64,000 bases of DNA from Streptomonospora salina. GTDB lineage: Bacteria > Actinomycetota > Actinomycetes > Streptosporangiales > Streptosporangiaceae. Both the position numbers and the translations under genes were made by a program. Position 1 is the stretch's first letter; each line of letters opens with the position of its first letter. The stretch spans positions 4,858,501 through 4,922,500 of the forward strand of contig NZ_JACHLY010000001.1 of NCBI RefSeq assembly GCF_014204715.1. Direction: 5' to 3'. Of the stretch, positions 42,123 to 49,249 are shown one piece after another. Under the pieces are notes generated by a model. That model did not search any database, had not been told where the DNA came from, and saw only the letters and a list, made by a program, of their open reading frames with translations.

Positions 42123-43208
42123 TCAGCGCGGGAAGACGGTTCCGTCGAACAGTTTGCGGGCGGTGCGGATGACGGCCGACCGGCCCACCTTCGGTGCGGC
42201 GGCGGACCCGCCGAGCTCGACGTCGACGGCGAGTGTGCCGGAGGGGTGCTCGATCTCCACGGGCGCACCCGAGGCGGGGGCGGCGAACAGCTCGGCGCCC
42301 ACCGCACCGTCGAGCATCAGCGCGGTCACCGCGGTGACACCGCCCAGCACCCCGATCGAGGGGTGGACACGCACGGGGATGAACGTCCGGGTGCAGATCG
42401 CGCCGCCGTCGCGCGGCGCGGCCACCAGGGTGGTCTTGGGCACCGAGCTTGCGGTGACGTCGCCCAGGCCCATCAGCGCTCCTGCGCGTGTGCGCAGCGC
42501 GTCCACGCGCTCGGCCAGCGCGGTGTCGGCGGCCAGGTCGGCCGCGGTCTCGTAGCCGGCGGCTCCCAGATCGGTCGCGCGCACGACCACGACCGGCATT
42601 CCGTTGTCGATGCACGTGACGGGGATTCCGCCGATCTCGTCGCGGATCCGGCCGGTGGGCAGGAGGCTGCCGCACACCGCCCCCTCGGTGCCGGCGAAGT
42701 CGAGGGAGACCGGCGCCGCGCTGCCGGGCACACCGGATACGGCCGTCGTGCCGGAGTAGTCGACGCGGCCTCCGGGGGTGGCGAAGGTCGAGACGGCGGC
42801 GCCGCCGGTGTTGACCAGGTGGATGCGCACCGACGTGCGCTGGGGACCGGCCGGGACCAGGCCGCGCTCGACGGCGAACTGGCCGACTCCGGCGAGGAGG
42901 TTTCCGCAGGTCTGCCGATCGGAGACGGTCGGATCGTCCACACCGAGCTGCAGGAACAGGTAGTCGATGTCGTGGTCGGCTTCGGCGGCGGCCGGTGCGA
43001 CGATCGCGACTTTGCTGGTGACCGACTGGGCGCCGCCGATTCCGTCGATCTGGTGCGGGTCGGGCGTGCCCATGATCCGCAGCAGCAGGTCGTCGCGTTC
43101 GGCCGGGTCGCGCGGCAGGTCTTCGGCGAGGAAGAAGGCGCCTTTGGACGTGCCGCCGCGCATCAGCATGCAGCGTGTTCCGGCGCCGGCGGTCGCGGCT
43201 GTGGTCAC
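42123..43208 (-). CDS. PrpF-family isomerase (4-oxalomesaconate tautomerase-like)
   Basis: 361-residue two-domain protein of the PrpF/DUF453 (diaminopimelate epimerase-like) fold. MLMRGGTSKGAFF, GGAQSVTSKVAIV and DRQTCGNLLAGVGQFA are the hallmark segments. Members isomerise tricarboxylic or oxalomesaconate intermediates in methylcitrate and gallate/protocatechuate pathways. It stands alone here, although an aconitase and ring-cleavage genes lie about 20 kb away. A GntR-type palindrome lies about 110 bases upstream. Exact substrate unknown. Confidence 0.87.
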   Translation of the reverse strand: MTTAATAGAGTRCMLMRGGTSKGAFFLAEDLPRDPAERDDLLLRIMGTPDPHQIDGIGGAQSVTSKVAIVAPAAAEADHDIDYLFLQLGVDDPTVSDRQTCGNLLAGVGQFAVERGLVPAGPQRTSVRIHLVNTGGAAVSTFATPGGRVDYSGTTAVSGVPGSAAPVSLDFAGTEGAVCGSLLPTGRIRDEIGGIPVTCIDNGMPVVVVRATDLGAAGYETAADLAADTALAERVDALRTRAGALMGLGDVTASSVPKTTLVAAPRDGGAICTRTFIPVRVHPSIGVLGGVTAVTALMLDGAVGAELFAAPASGAPVEIEHPSGTLAVDVELGGSAAAPKVGRSAVIRTARKLFDGTVFPR

Positions 43209-43592
43209 GGTCGGCTCCCTTCGCCGCGATCGGGTGCGGCAGAGCGGTGCGCTTGCGGCATCGGTTCCTCCTCGCGCGCGTGTGCGGCGGCTTCAGCATG
43301 CCCAGAGCACACAATATTGTCAACAATTTCGTATCCGGAAATGGAGTGGATGTGGTTCCGAGTAGGCCCGGCGGAGTGTGAATCAGGTGAGAGCACGGCG
43401 CGCGGGGGCGATGCGGCGCCGACGGCGCCGCACCCCGCCGACGCGCGGACGCCGGTGCGTGATCCCCGCGCACACCGGGGGAGCGGCGCGTCCGCGCCGG
43501 CCGCCGGCGTTCCTCCCCGACCGACGGTTCTCACATTCGTCTCAGATTCCTGCCAGAGGTCTCGCACCCCTCTCCGGCTCCATGGGGCCCGG
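43209..43592. other. Upstream region of the PrpF gene and left flank of the TnpB element
   Basis: Contains the palindrome at 43316-43327 in an AT-rich island, a 9-bp hairpin at 43412-43432, and GC-rich sequence with no supportable gene. The left boundary of the mobile element lies somewhere near 43560-43595, but no end sequence could be recognised. Confidence 0.4.
43316..43327. promoter_or_regulatory. Palindrome ATTGTCAACAAT, GntR/FadR-type operator
   Basis: Twelve-base palindrome of the form bound by FadR-subfamily GntR regulators (GT...AC core), next to a second ACAATATTGT palindrome overlapping its left half. It lies upstream of the PrpF gene, with no GntR gene nearby. Confidence 0.45.
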
Positions 43593-43654
43593 AAGCAACC
43601 GAAGCGGCGCTGACCGCCTGGAAGAAGACCGCGGAGCCGGGGTTCCTGTCCGAG

Positions 43655-44710
43655 GTGTCCTCGGCGCCGCTGCAGCAGGTGCTGCGCCACCAGCACACCG
43701 CGTTTGCGAACTTCTTCGCCGGACGCGCCGCCTACCCCCGGTTCAAGAGCAGGAACGGCAAGCAGCCGGCGCACGACACCCGCAGCGCGTTCCGCATGCG
43801 CGACGGCCGGCTGTTCCTGGCCAAGCAGCAGGCGCCGCTGGCGTTCGTGCGGTCCTTCGACGAGACCGATCCGGCCGCGCTCGACCCGACGGCGGTGGTC
43901 GTCTCCCGCGAGCCGGACGGGCGCTGGTACGTGGCCTTCGCCGTGGAGGCCGAGGACCCGCAACCCGCCCCCGAGGCCGGTTCCGAGGTCGGCATCGACC
44001 TCGGGGTGACGGACCTCGCCACTCTCTCCACCGGTGAGAGGATCGCCAACCCCCGCCACCTGGAGCGCAAAGCCCGCAACCTCAAGCGCTACCGGCGGCG
44101 CATGGCCCGCACGACCCCGGGCTCGGCCAACCGGAACACAGCGAAGAAGAAGGCCGCCGCCGCCCACCGCAAAGTCCGCCACGCCCGCACCGACTCCCTG
44201 CACAGAACCACCACACGGCTGGTGCGCGAACACGACGTGATCGCGATCGAGGACCTGAACGTGCGCGGCATGACCGCCTCCGCGGCCGGCACCGTCGAGG
44301 CCCCCGGAAAGCGGGTGCGCCAGAAGGCCGGGCTCAACCGGTCGGTACTGGACGCCGGGTTGGGCGAGTTCCGCCGCCAGCTGGAGTACAAAGCCCGCCA
44401 CTACGGGCGCACCCTGATCGTGGTCGACCGGTGGTATCCCGGCAGCAAGACGTGCTCGCACTGCGGGCACGTGCTGGACACGCTGTCCTTGGGCACGCGC
44501 CGGTGGACGTGCCCCGCCTGCCGCACCCGACACGACCGGGACCTCAACGCGGCGAAGAACATCCGTGCGGCTGGTCGAGTCGCAGCCCGGGAGAGACCCC
44601 CGGGCGAGGCCTGGGCCCCGCTGGGCCCCCGCTGTGCGAATATGCGGAGCTTGCGGAGCTCGCACAGTAGGGGAGGCGAATATGCGGGGCTTGCGGAGCT
44701 CGCACAGTAG
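43655..44710 (+). CDS. tnpB: TnpB RNA-guided nuclease, N-terminally truncated
   Basis: 351 codons from a GTG. RuvC catalytic residues are intact: Asp115 (GIDLGVTDLATL), Glu199 (IAIEDLNVRGM) and Asp296 (HDRDLNAAKNI). The zinc ribbon has Cys267/Cys270 and Cys286/Cys289. Homology continues upstream to about 43593 (TEAALTAWKK) without a start codon, and the first 40-60 residues of a normal TnpB, including the N-terminal wedge region, are missing. It is therefore probably not a complete nuclease. The 3' end reads through a 40-base duplication, replacing the original C-terminus. Confidence 0.8.
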   Translation: MSSAPLQQVLRHQHTAFANFFAGRAAYPRFKSRNGKQPAHDTRSAFRMRDGRLFLAKQQAPLAFVRSFDETDPAALDPTAVVVSREPDGRWYVAFAVEAEDPQPAPEAGSEVGIDLGVTDLATLSTGERIANPRHLERKARNLKRYRRRMARTTPGSANRNTAKKKAAAAHRKVRHARTDSLHRTTTRLVREHDVIAIEDLNVRGMTASAAGTVEAPGKRVRQKAGLNRSVLDAGLGEFRRQLEYKARHYGRTLIVVDRWYPGSKTCSHCGHVLDTLSLGTRRWTCPACRTRHDRDLNAAKNIRAAGRVAARERPPGEAWAPLGPRCANMRSLRSSHSRGGEYAGLAELAQ

Positions 44711-44715
44711 GGGAG
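44636..44715. repeat. 40-base tandem duplication at the tnpB 3' end
   Basis: Copies at 44636-44675 and 44676-44715 differ at one position (GGAGCTT versus GGGGCTT). Because 40 is not a multiple of three, the duplication changes the frame in which the terminal codons and the TAG are read. Confidence 0.85.
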
Positions 44716-44862
44716 GGAGCCGATGTGAGACGGCACGGGTCCGCCCGTCCGCGGTCGGCGACGAAGCAGGAAACCGCTGCCGTGAGGCAGTCCGCCTGAG
44801 CGGGGCCGTCCCCCGTCGGGGACGGTCGGGCTCTCCCTCCTTCAGGCGGGGGAGGAAGTCAA
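44716..44862 (+). ncRNA. Candidate omega-RNA (TnpB guide RNA) scaffold
   Basis: Non-coding 3' segment between the tnpB stop and the element right end. It includes a perfect CCGTCCCC-CGTC-GGGGACGG hairpin (44806-44825) and a terminal CTCCC/GGGAG pairing near 44833-44854. In characterised TnpB systems the guide RNA spans this region, and the guide is read from the flank, here the permease codons from about 44863. This is predicted by position and structure only. Confidence 0.45.
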
Positions 44863-44863
44863 G

Positions 44864-44914
44864 ATGGTCATCGCCTATGCCGTCCAGCTGCGCGGCATGC
44901 GAAAGGCAGTGTGA
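44864..44914 (+). pseudogene. MalF-type sugar ABC permease, last 16 codons
   Basis: The translation MVIAYAVQLRGMRKAV then stop matches the C-terminal end of carbohydrate ABC permeases, and the next permease start follows 3 bases later as usual for these operons. The rest of the gene is cut off by the TnpB element. Confidence 0.55.
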
Positions 44915-44917
44915 GCG

Positions 44918-45195
44918 ATGAGCCCCCCGACCCCTCCCCGCACCGGCGCCCCCGCCGCACCCTCCGCGGCGGTGCGCCTGCGCACACCCCGCCGCCCCGC
45001 CCGCACCGGCACCGCCCCGCGCCGCAGCGTCCTGCTCACGCTGCTGACCGGGCTCGTTCGGGTCTACTCGCTGGTCCCGCTGGCCTGGCTGGCGATCAAC
45101 GCCACCAAAACCCAGCAGGACCTGTTCGACTCCTTCGGGCTGTGGTTCAGCGGCGACTTCGCCCTGTTCGCCAACATCGCCGAAACCCTCACCTA
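44918..45195 (+). pseudogene. MalG-type sugar ABC permease, N-terminal fragment
   Basis: A Pro/Arg-rich cytoplasmic N-terminus is followed by the first transmembrane helix and periplasmic segment (VRVYSLVPLAWLAINATKTQ and LFANIAETLTY), as in carbohydrate permeases of the MalG type. The gene stops being a permease at about 45192, where GH42 sequence begins in a different frame. All but one of the six helices are lost. Confidence 0.7.
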
Positions 45196-45932
45196 CTGGA
45201 CTGGTATTCGGCGCTGCTCTCGTGCGGCGTGCGCGCCGACGTGGTGCCGCTCGGCACCCCGCCGGAGGGCTACCGGATGGTAGTAGCGCCGATCCTGCAC
45301 ATGGTGACGGAGGAGCGAGCCGCGGAACTCGCGCGCTTCGCCGAGGGCGGCGGGCACCTGGTCGCCACCTACTTCTCCGGGGTCGTCGACGAGAACGACC
45401 ACGCGTGGCTGGGGGCTACCCCGGCCCGCTGCGCGAGCTGATGGGCATCCGCATCGAGGAGTTCGCGCCGCTGCTGCCCGAGGAGCGGGTGCGTCTGGAC
45501 GACGTCTCCGTCGGCACGCTGTGGAGCGACGACCTCACCGTCACCGACCCCCGGGCAGAGGTACTGGCCTCCTACGCCGACGGGCCGCGCGCCGGGCGGC
45601 CGGCGATCACGCGCCGGCCCGCGGGTGCCGGCTCGGCGGCCTACGTGTCCACCCGACTGGGCGCCCACGGGCTGCCGGGGATCCTGAACCGGCTGCTGGC
45701 TGCGGCCGGCGTCACCGGCGAGCTGCCGGCCGAGCTGGCCGGGCGCGTGGAGCTGGCGGTGCGCGCCGGCGGCGACGGCACGCGGTACCGGTTCGTCGTC
45801 AACCGCACCGCCGAAGCGGTGGACATCGCCGCGCTGGGCGGCGAACTCCTGGACCCCGCTGACGCTGAGGACGGCGGCGCCCGCCTGCTGCCCCCGCACG
45901 GCACCGCGGTCCTGCGCCACGCGGCGGGCTGA
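45190..45932 (+). pseudogene. GH42 beta-galactosidase, C-terminal fragment with frameshift
   Basis: It begins at DWYSALLSCGVRADVVPLG in the frame of position 44911 and continues through the trimerisation domain (YRMVVAPILHMVTEERAAEL). At 45411-45415 a run of five G requires one more G to keep the frame: upstream reads HAWLG and the next frame resumes GYPGPLRELMG to the natural end at 45932. The catalytic barrel with both glutamates is missing. It was probably the hydrolase of a galactoside-uptake operon whose permeases precede it. Confidence 0.75.
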
Positions 45933-45971
45933 GCCGCGGCGCCGCCTCCTGGGCAGGGCGCACGGATACCG

Positions 45972-46015
45972 GCGGCCGCGCCGCCCGGCGGACACGGGCC
46001 GGGCGGCGCGGCCGC
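45972..46015. terminator. 18-bp perfect hairpin between convergent units
   Basis: Arms 45972-45989 and 45998-46015 pair fully with an 8-base loop between the GH42 remnant and the His-rich membrane protein gene. Confidence 0.7.
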
Positions 46016-46034
46016 GTGCTGCGGCGGGCCGGAC

Positions 46035-46745
46035 TCAGTGGGCGTGGTCGTGGTCCTCGTGGCCGGCGGGAGCCTGCCCGTCGCCGGGGGACTGCGGCGA
46101 CTGCTCGGCGGAGGGGCCGCCACCGGCCGAGGAGCCGGCCGAGGGATCGGCCTCCCGGCTGCCGGAATCGCCACCGCCGTGGTCGTGGCCCGAGTGGCCG
46201 TCGCCCGATCCACCCGATTCCCCGTGGCCGCCGGAGCCTGCGTGGCCGTGGTTGTCGGACTCGGCGACCGCTGCCGCCGTGGCGAAGGTGGCAGCCAGTA
46301 CCGCCGCTGCGGCGACGCCCATCGCCACCGCACCCGGCTCCGGCCTGGCGGTGCGCCACAGCAGCGCCGCGGCGACCGCGAGGATCAGCACTCCCTCCAG
46401 AGCGGCGGCCACCAGGTCGGTGGTGCCCACCGCTTCGGGCGTTCCCGCGTGCGGGCCGAAGGGCATGCCGTAGACGCGGCTGTAGCCCCACAGCACGAGG
46501 GAGCTCGCGTTGAGGGCGGCTCCGGCACCGAGCAGCAGCGGATCGCTCCAGCGCAGGACCGCGACACCCCACAGTGCTTGAAGAACGCCGAGCGCGACGA
46601 AGAAGACGCCCGAAGCGGGCCACTCTCCGGCGTGCACGGGTGCCATGACGACGTGGACTTGGGCGGCGGCGATGGAGGCCGCCGCGGCGGTGTAGCGGGC
46701 AGCGTGGCCGGCGCGCCGCTGCCGGGCGCGACGAGACTGATTCAT
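46035..46745 (-). CDS. Membrane protein with histidine-rich tail
   Basis: 236 residues. About five hydrophobic helices occupy residues 20-185. They are followed by an extended Gly/Ser/His/Asp tail (for example HGHAGSGGHGESGGSGDG and HEDHDHAH at the end) that looks like a metal-binding, disordered extension. The ATG at 46745 follows GGGAG. The gene for another His-rich protein lies 141 bases upstream in the same direction. A role in copper, zinc or nickel handling is suggested by composition only. Confidence 0.7.
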   Translation of the reverse strand: MNQSRRARQRRAGHAARYTAAAASIAAAQVHVVMAPVHAGEWPASGVFFVALGVLQALWGVAVLRWSDPLLLGAGAALNASSLVLWGYSRVYGMPFGPHAGTPEAVGTTDLVAAALEGVLILAVAAALLWRTARPEPGAVAMGVAAAAVLAATFATAAAVAESDNHGHAGSGGHGESGGSGDGHSGHDHGGGDSGSREADPSAGSSAGGGPSAEQSPQSPGDGQAPAGHEDHDHAH

Positions 46746-46886
46746 TGTGCGCAAACTCCCGGTTCGTGGTGCTGTGTCGGGCCGGCGGGCCCGAGGGATC
46801 GGGGCGCGGCGGAGCAGCCGCGCCGGTGGTGCCATGCCGACGCGGCGCCGGTCCGCAAGGGACGGGCGCCGAGCGGCGGAGGGCAT

Positions 46887-47417
46887 CTAGATCCGCAGCA
46901 CCGAGAGTTCGGCCAAACGTAGCCGGGTACATCGCAGGCGCGTGCGCCGCCGGCGGCGTCCCCGCACCACGATCGCGCGCGGCGGGGCCGGCGCCAGGGC
47001 GCGCGGCCCGGCGGCGAGGAAGGCGGGCCAGCACACCAGCCAGAGCACGCCGGCCGAGGGCGCCACGCTCACGCAGTCGGCGTGGGAGTGCGGTTCGGAA
47101 TCGGCGATCCGGGCGGCGGAGCAGTCGTCGCCGTCGGCGTGGACGTGGTCGGCATGGCCGGTGGGGGATGCGCCCGCGGCGGAACCGCCGCGGGCGTCGT
47201 GCCGAGGCGCCACGGTGAGCGAGTGGACCCCGTGGGCGGCACCGCCGCCGTCGGCGTGGGCGGCCGCCGCGGAGCCCTCCAGCGCGGTGTCGGGATGCCC
47301 GTGGGTCAGCGCGCCGCCGATCCCGTGCACGGCTGCGACGGGAACCAGCACCAGCAGCAGCACAAGCAGCGGCCACGACGACGCGGCCGCCTGCCGGGCG
47401 GTGGAGCTGAACAGCAT
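46887..47417 (-). CDS. DUF6153-like His-rich exported/membrane protein
   Basis: 176 residues. An N-terminal hydrophobic segment (SWPLLVLLLVLVPVAAVHG) leads to a His/Asp/Cys-containing central region (GHADHVHADGDDC, SEPHSHADCVSV), then a second hydrophobic helix and an Arg-rich stretch ending LAELSVLRI. The terminal LAEL..LRI matches actinobacterial DUF6153 proteins, small envelope proteins of unknown role. It lies upstream of a His-rich membrane protein gene and is probably co-expressed. Confidence 0.65.
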   Translation of the reverse strand: MLFSSTARQAAASSWPLLVLLLVLVPVAAVHGIGGALTHGHPDTALEGSAAAAHADGGGAAHGVHSLTVAPRHDARGGSAAGASPTGHADHVHADGDDCSAARIADSEPHSHADCVSVAPSAGVLWLVCWPAFLAAGPRALAPAPPRAIVVRGRRRRRTRLRCTRLRLAELSVLRI

Positions 47418-47606
47418 CGTTCCTCGGCGCTTGAGAGGGACTGCGCGGAATCCGCACCGTGCCCGTGCCAGGCGCGGGGGGTGCTCGGCGACCCTACCCG
47501 TTCGGCTGCCTGCCGCCTAGATCAGTACAAGCCACGGCGAAACCGTCGTTTCCGGCAGGCTGGGCGTCCCCGGTCGGGAGGCGTTGGGCCGCTTCGCTCG
47601 CCGGCG

Positions 47607-48308
47607 TCAATCACGCGCCGGGGCGTCGGCGAGGCGGTCGAGGAACTCGCCGAGGAGAGCGCGCTCGCCGTGGCTGAACACGCCGTCGGTGTCGCCCAGC
47701 ACCGCCTTCAGCCCGGCCGCGCGCTGGGCGCGCTCACCGGCCCCGGAAGGCTCGGTGCCGGTGATGGAGCCGATCGTCGCCTCGCGCAGCCGCCGGGACA
47801 GGTCGGGGATGCGCTCCTGGGCGGGCGTGCCGATGAGGCTGAGGGTGGCACCGACACCGGCGGCGTGGACGGCCTCCGCCCCGGTACCGACGCTGACCGC
47901 GAGCCTGCCGGCGTCGGCGACGCGTTCCACGAGCATCCGCAGCCGCTGCGTGGCCCGCTCGGCGGCCGCCGGCCGCTGTCCGGGCACCGGCTGCCCGTAC
48001 ATCAGCAGGTAGTGGGCCGGGTACTCCAGACCGAACTCCACGTGCAGGTCCCAACCGGTGCGCAGGTCCTCGACCGGATCCTCGGTCAGTGCCTGGTCGT
48101 GCTTGCGCGCCAGGTAGGTGTCGAACCCGTCGGAGGCCACGGCGTCCAGCAGTCCGCCCATGTCGGTGAAGAGCCGGTAGATCGCCGGCGGCTGCACCCC
48201 GGCGGCGGCGCTTACGGCACGCGTGGTCACCGAATCGCGTCCCTGCGACTGCAGCAGCTCCGCGGCCGCATCGATGATCCGCCGCCGCGCTTCGTCCCGC
48301 TCACTCAC
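47607..48308 (-). CDS. TetR family transcriptional regulator
   Basis: 233-residue regulator with helix-turn-helix VTTRAVSAAAGVQPPAIYRLF and a TetR_C-type ligand domain beginning near YPAHYLLMYGQ. GTG start; no ribosome site, but a TAGCAT -10 box (48315-48320) lies 6 bases upstream, suggesting a leaderless message. No clear partner gene: its divergent neighbour is a scarred fragment. Confidence 0.87.
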   Translation of the reverse strand: MSERDEARRRIIDAAAELLQSQGRDSVTTRAVSAAAGVQPPAIYRLFTDMGGLLDAVASDGFDTYLARKHDQALTEDPVEDLRTGWDLHVEFGLEYPAHYLLMYGQPVPGQRPAAAERATQRLRMLVERVADAGRLAVSVGTGAEAVHAAGVGATLSLIGTPAQERIPDLSRRLREATIGSITGTEPSGAGERAQRAAGLKAVLGDTDGVFSHGERALLGEFLDRLADAPARD

Positions 48309-48314
48309 GAATCA

Positions 48315-48320
48315 ATGCTA
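48315..48320 (-). promoter_or_regulatory. -10 box TAGCAT of the TetR gene, leaderless
   Basis: Six bases separate this hexamer from the GTG start on the minus strand, which puts the expected transcription start at the initiation codon. Confidence 0.35.
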
Positions 48321-48516
48321 TCAGTGGGTTGGTATCTCTGATCGGGGTCGGGGGGCGACCGGGAGCCCGTCGGTATCGAGGCGGTCAGGAACGTGCATGT
48401 CGTGCCGACCGTCGGTAGGGCGATGCTCGCGGCGCTTCGTGCATTCGAGGGTGAACCCCGCGCGCCGAGCGACCCGGCACGAGGCAACCGGTGGGACGAC
48501 GGAATGAGGACGAACG

Positions 48517-48660
48517 ATGCCGACCGGGACGGCGATCCGCGACGCACGCCAGCAGCTGTTCGGCACTGCGGAGCGGAACCTGCTTCGGGACGGGCCGAGC
48601 GCGCTGACCAGCCGTGCCGGCACCGACGAGGCGGGCTGCGCCAAAGGAGCGGTGCACCGG
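48517..48660 (+). pseudogene. TetR family regulator, N-terminal HTH fragment
   Basis: RQQLFGTAERNLLRDGPSAL followed by TSRAGTDEAGCAKGAVHR is the DNA-binding domain of a TetR regulator, complete up to the recognition helix. GAGGA precedes the ATG. At about 48660 it joins, out of frame, the second half of a phosphotransferase gene; the TetR ligand domain is gone. Confidence 0.7.
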
Positions 48661-49075
48661 CCACGGCGACACCGCCCCCTACAACTGCGTGGTGCACGAC
48701 GGCCGCGCGGTCGGGTTCATCGACGTCGACACCGCCCACCCGGGGCCGCGCCTGTGGGACCTCGCCTACGCCGTCTACCGGTTCGCCCCGCTGCACGCGC
48801 CCGCCAACCCCGACGGCGTCGGCGGTCCCCAGGGCCAGGGCCGCCGCGCCGCCCTCTTCTGCCGCGCCTACGGCCGCCCCGCCGACGCGGAGCTGCTCGA
48901 CACGGCGGCCGAGCGGCTGCGTCGGCTCGCGGCCCACATCCGCGAGCGGGCCCGGCAGGGCAGCCCGGCGTTCCGCGCCCACATCGCCGACGGCCACATC
49001 GACCTCTACGAATCCGACATCGCCTACCTGGAAACCCACCGGGCCGCGCTGCTGCGCGCCTTCGCCGCCGGGTGA
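48657..49075 (+). pseudogene. Aminoglycoside phosphotransferase-fold protein, C-terminal half
   Basis: It begins at the catalytic loop HGDTAPYNCVV (Asp and Asn of the Brenner-type motif) and continues through GFIDVDTAHPGPRLWDLAYA with the Mg-binding Asp. The helical C-lobe is intact to the stop at 49075. The nucleotide-binding N-lobe is absent, so kinase activity is not expected. A GTG at 48614 could start a 153-residue product, but its first 15 residues are TetR DNA read in another frame. Confidence 0.75.
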
Positions 49076-49213
49076 GCACGCGGACGCGGCGCGGCGCCGC
49101 CCGCCCCCAGGCGCCTGCCGCGGGCGCTCGTACCGGGGCGGCCGCGAGACCCGGTGCGCTCGGCCCCTAGGATGACCGGACCTCAGGTGCCGTCCCTGTT
49201 CAGGAGGAAACGC

Positions 49214-49249
49214 ATGGCCGCCGCACCACCGCGCCGGGGCCGTACGTGA
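49214..49249 (+). CDS. 11-residue leader peptide coupled to the MFS gene
   Basis: ATG at 49214 follows an ideal CAGGAGGAAAC ribosome site and encodes MAAAPPRRGRT; its TGA stop overlaps the GTG start of the MFS gene (GTGA at 49246-49249). The MFS start itself has no ribosome site. The arrangement suggests that translation of the leader delivers ribosomes to the transporter, and Pro-Pro-Arg-Arg codons could act as a pause site. Confidence 0.5.
   Translation: MAAAPPRRGRT

Larger units (their letters stand above)
43592..44862 (+). mobile_element. Degenerate IS200/IS605-group element carrying tnpB only
   Basis: The element comprises an N-terminally truncated tnpB, a 40-base tandem duplication at the gene end, and a structured 3' region ending CTTCAGGCGGGGGAGGAAG at about 44860, the usual form of the right end in TnpB-only elements. 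No tnpA transposase is present. The right end abuts the last codons of a sugar ABC permease gene, so the element lies inside that gene. Left end not identified. Confidence 0.6.
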
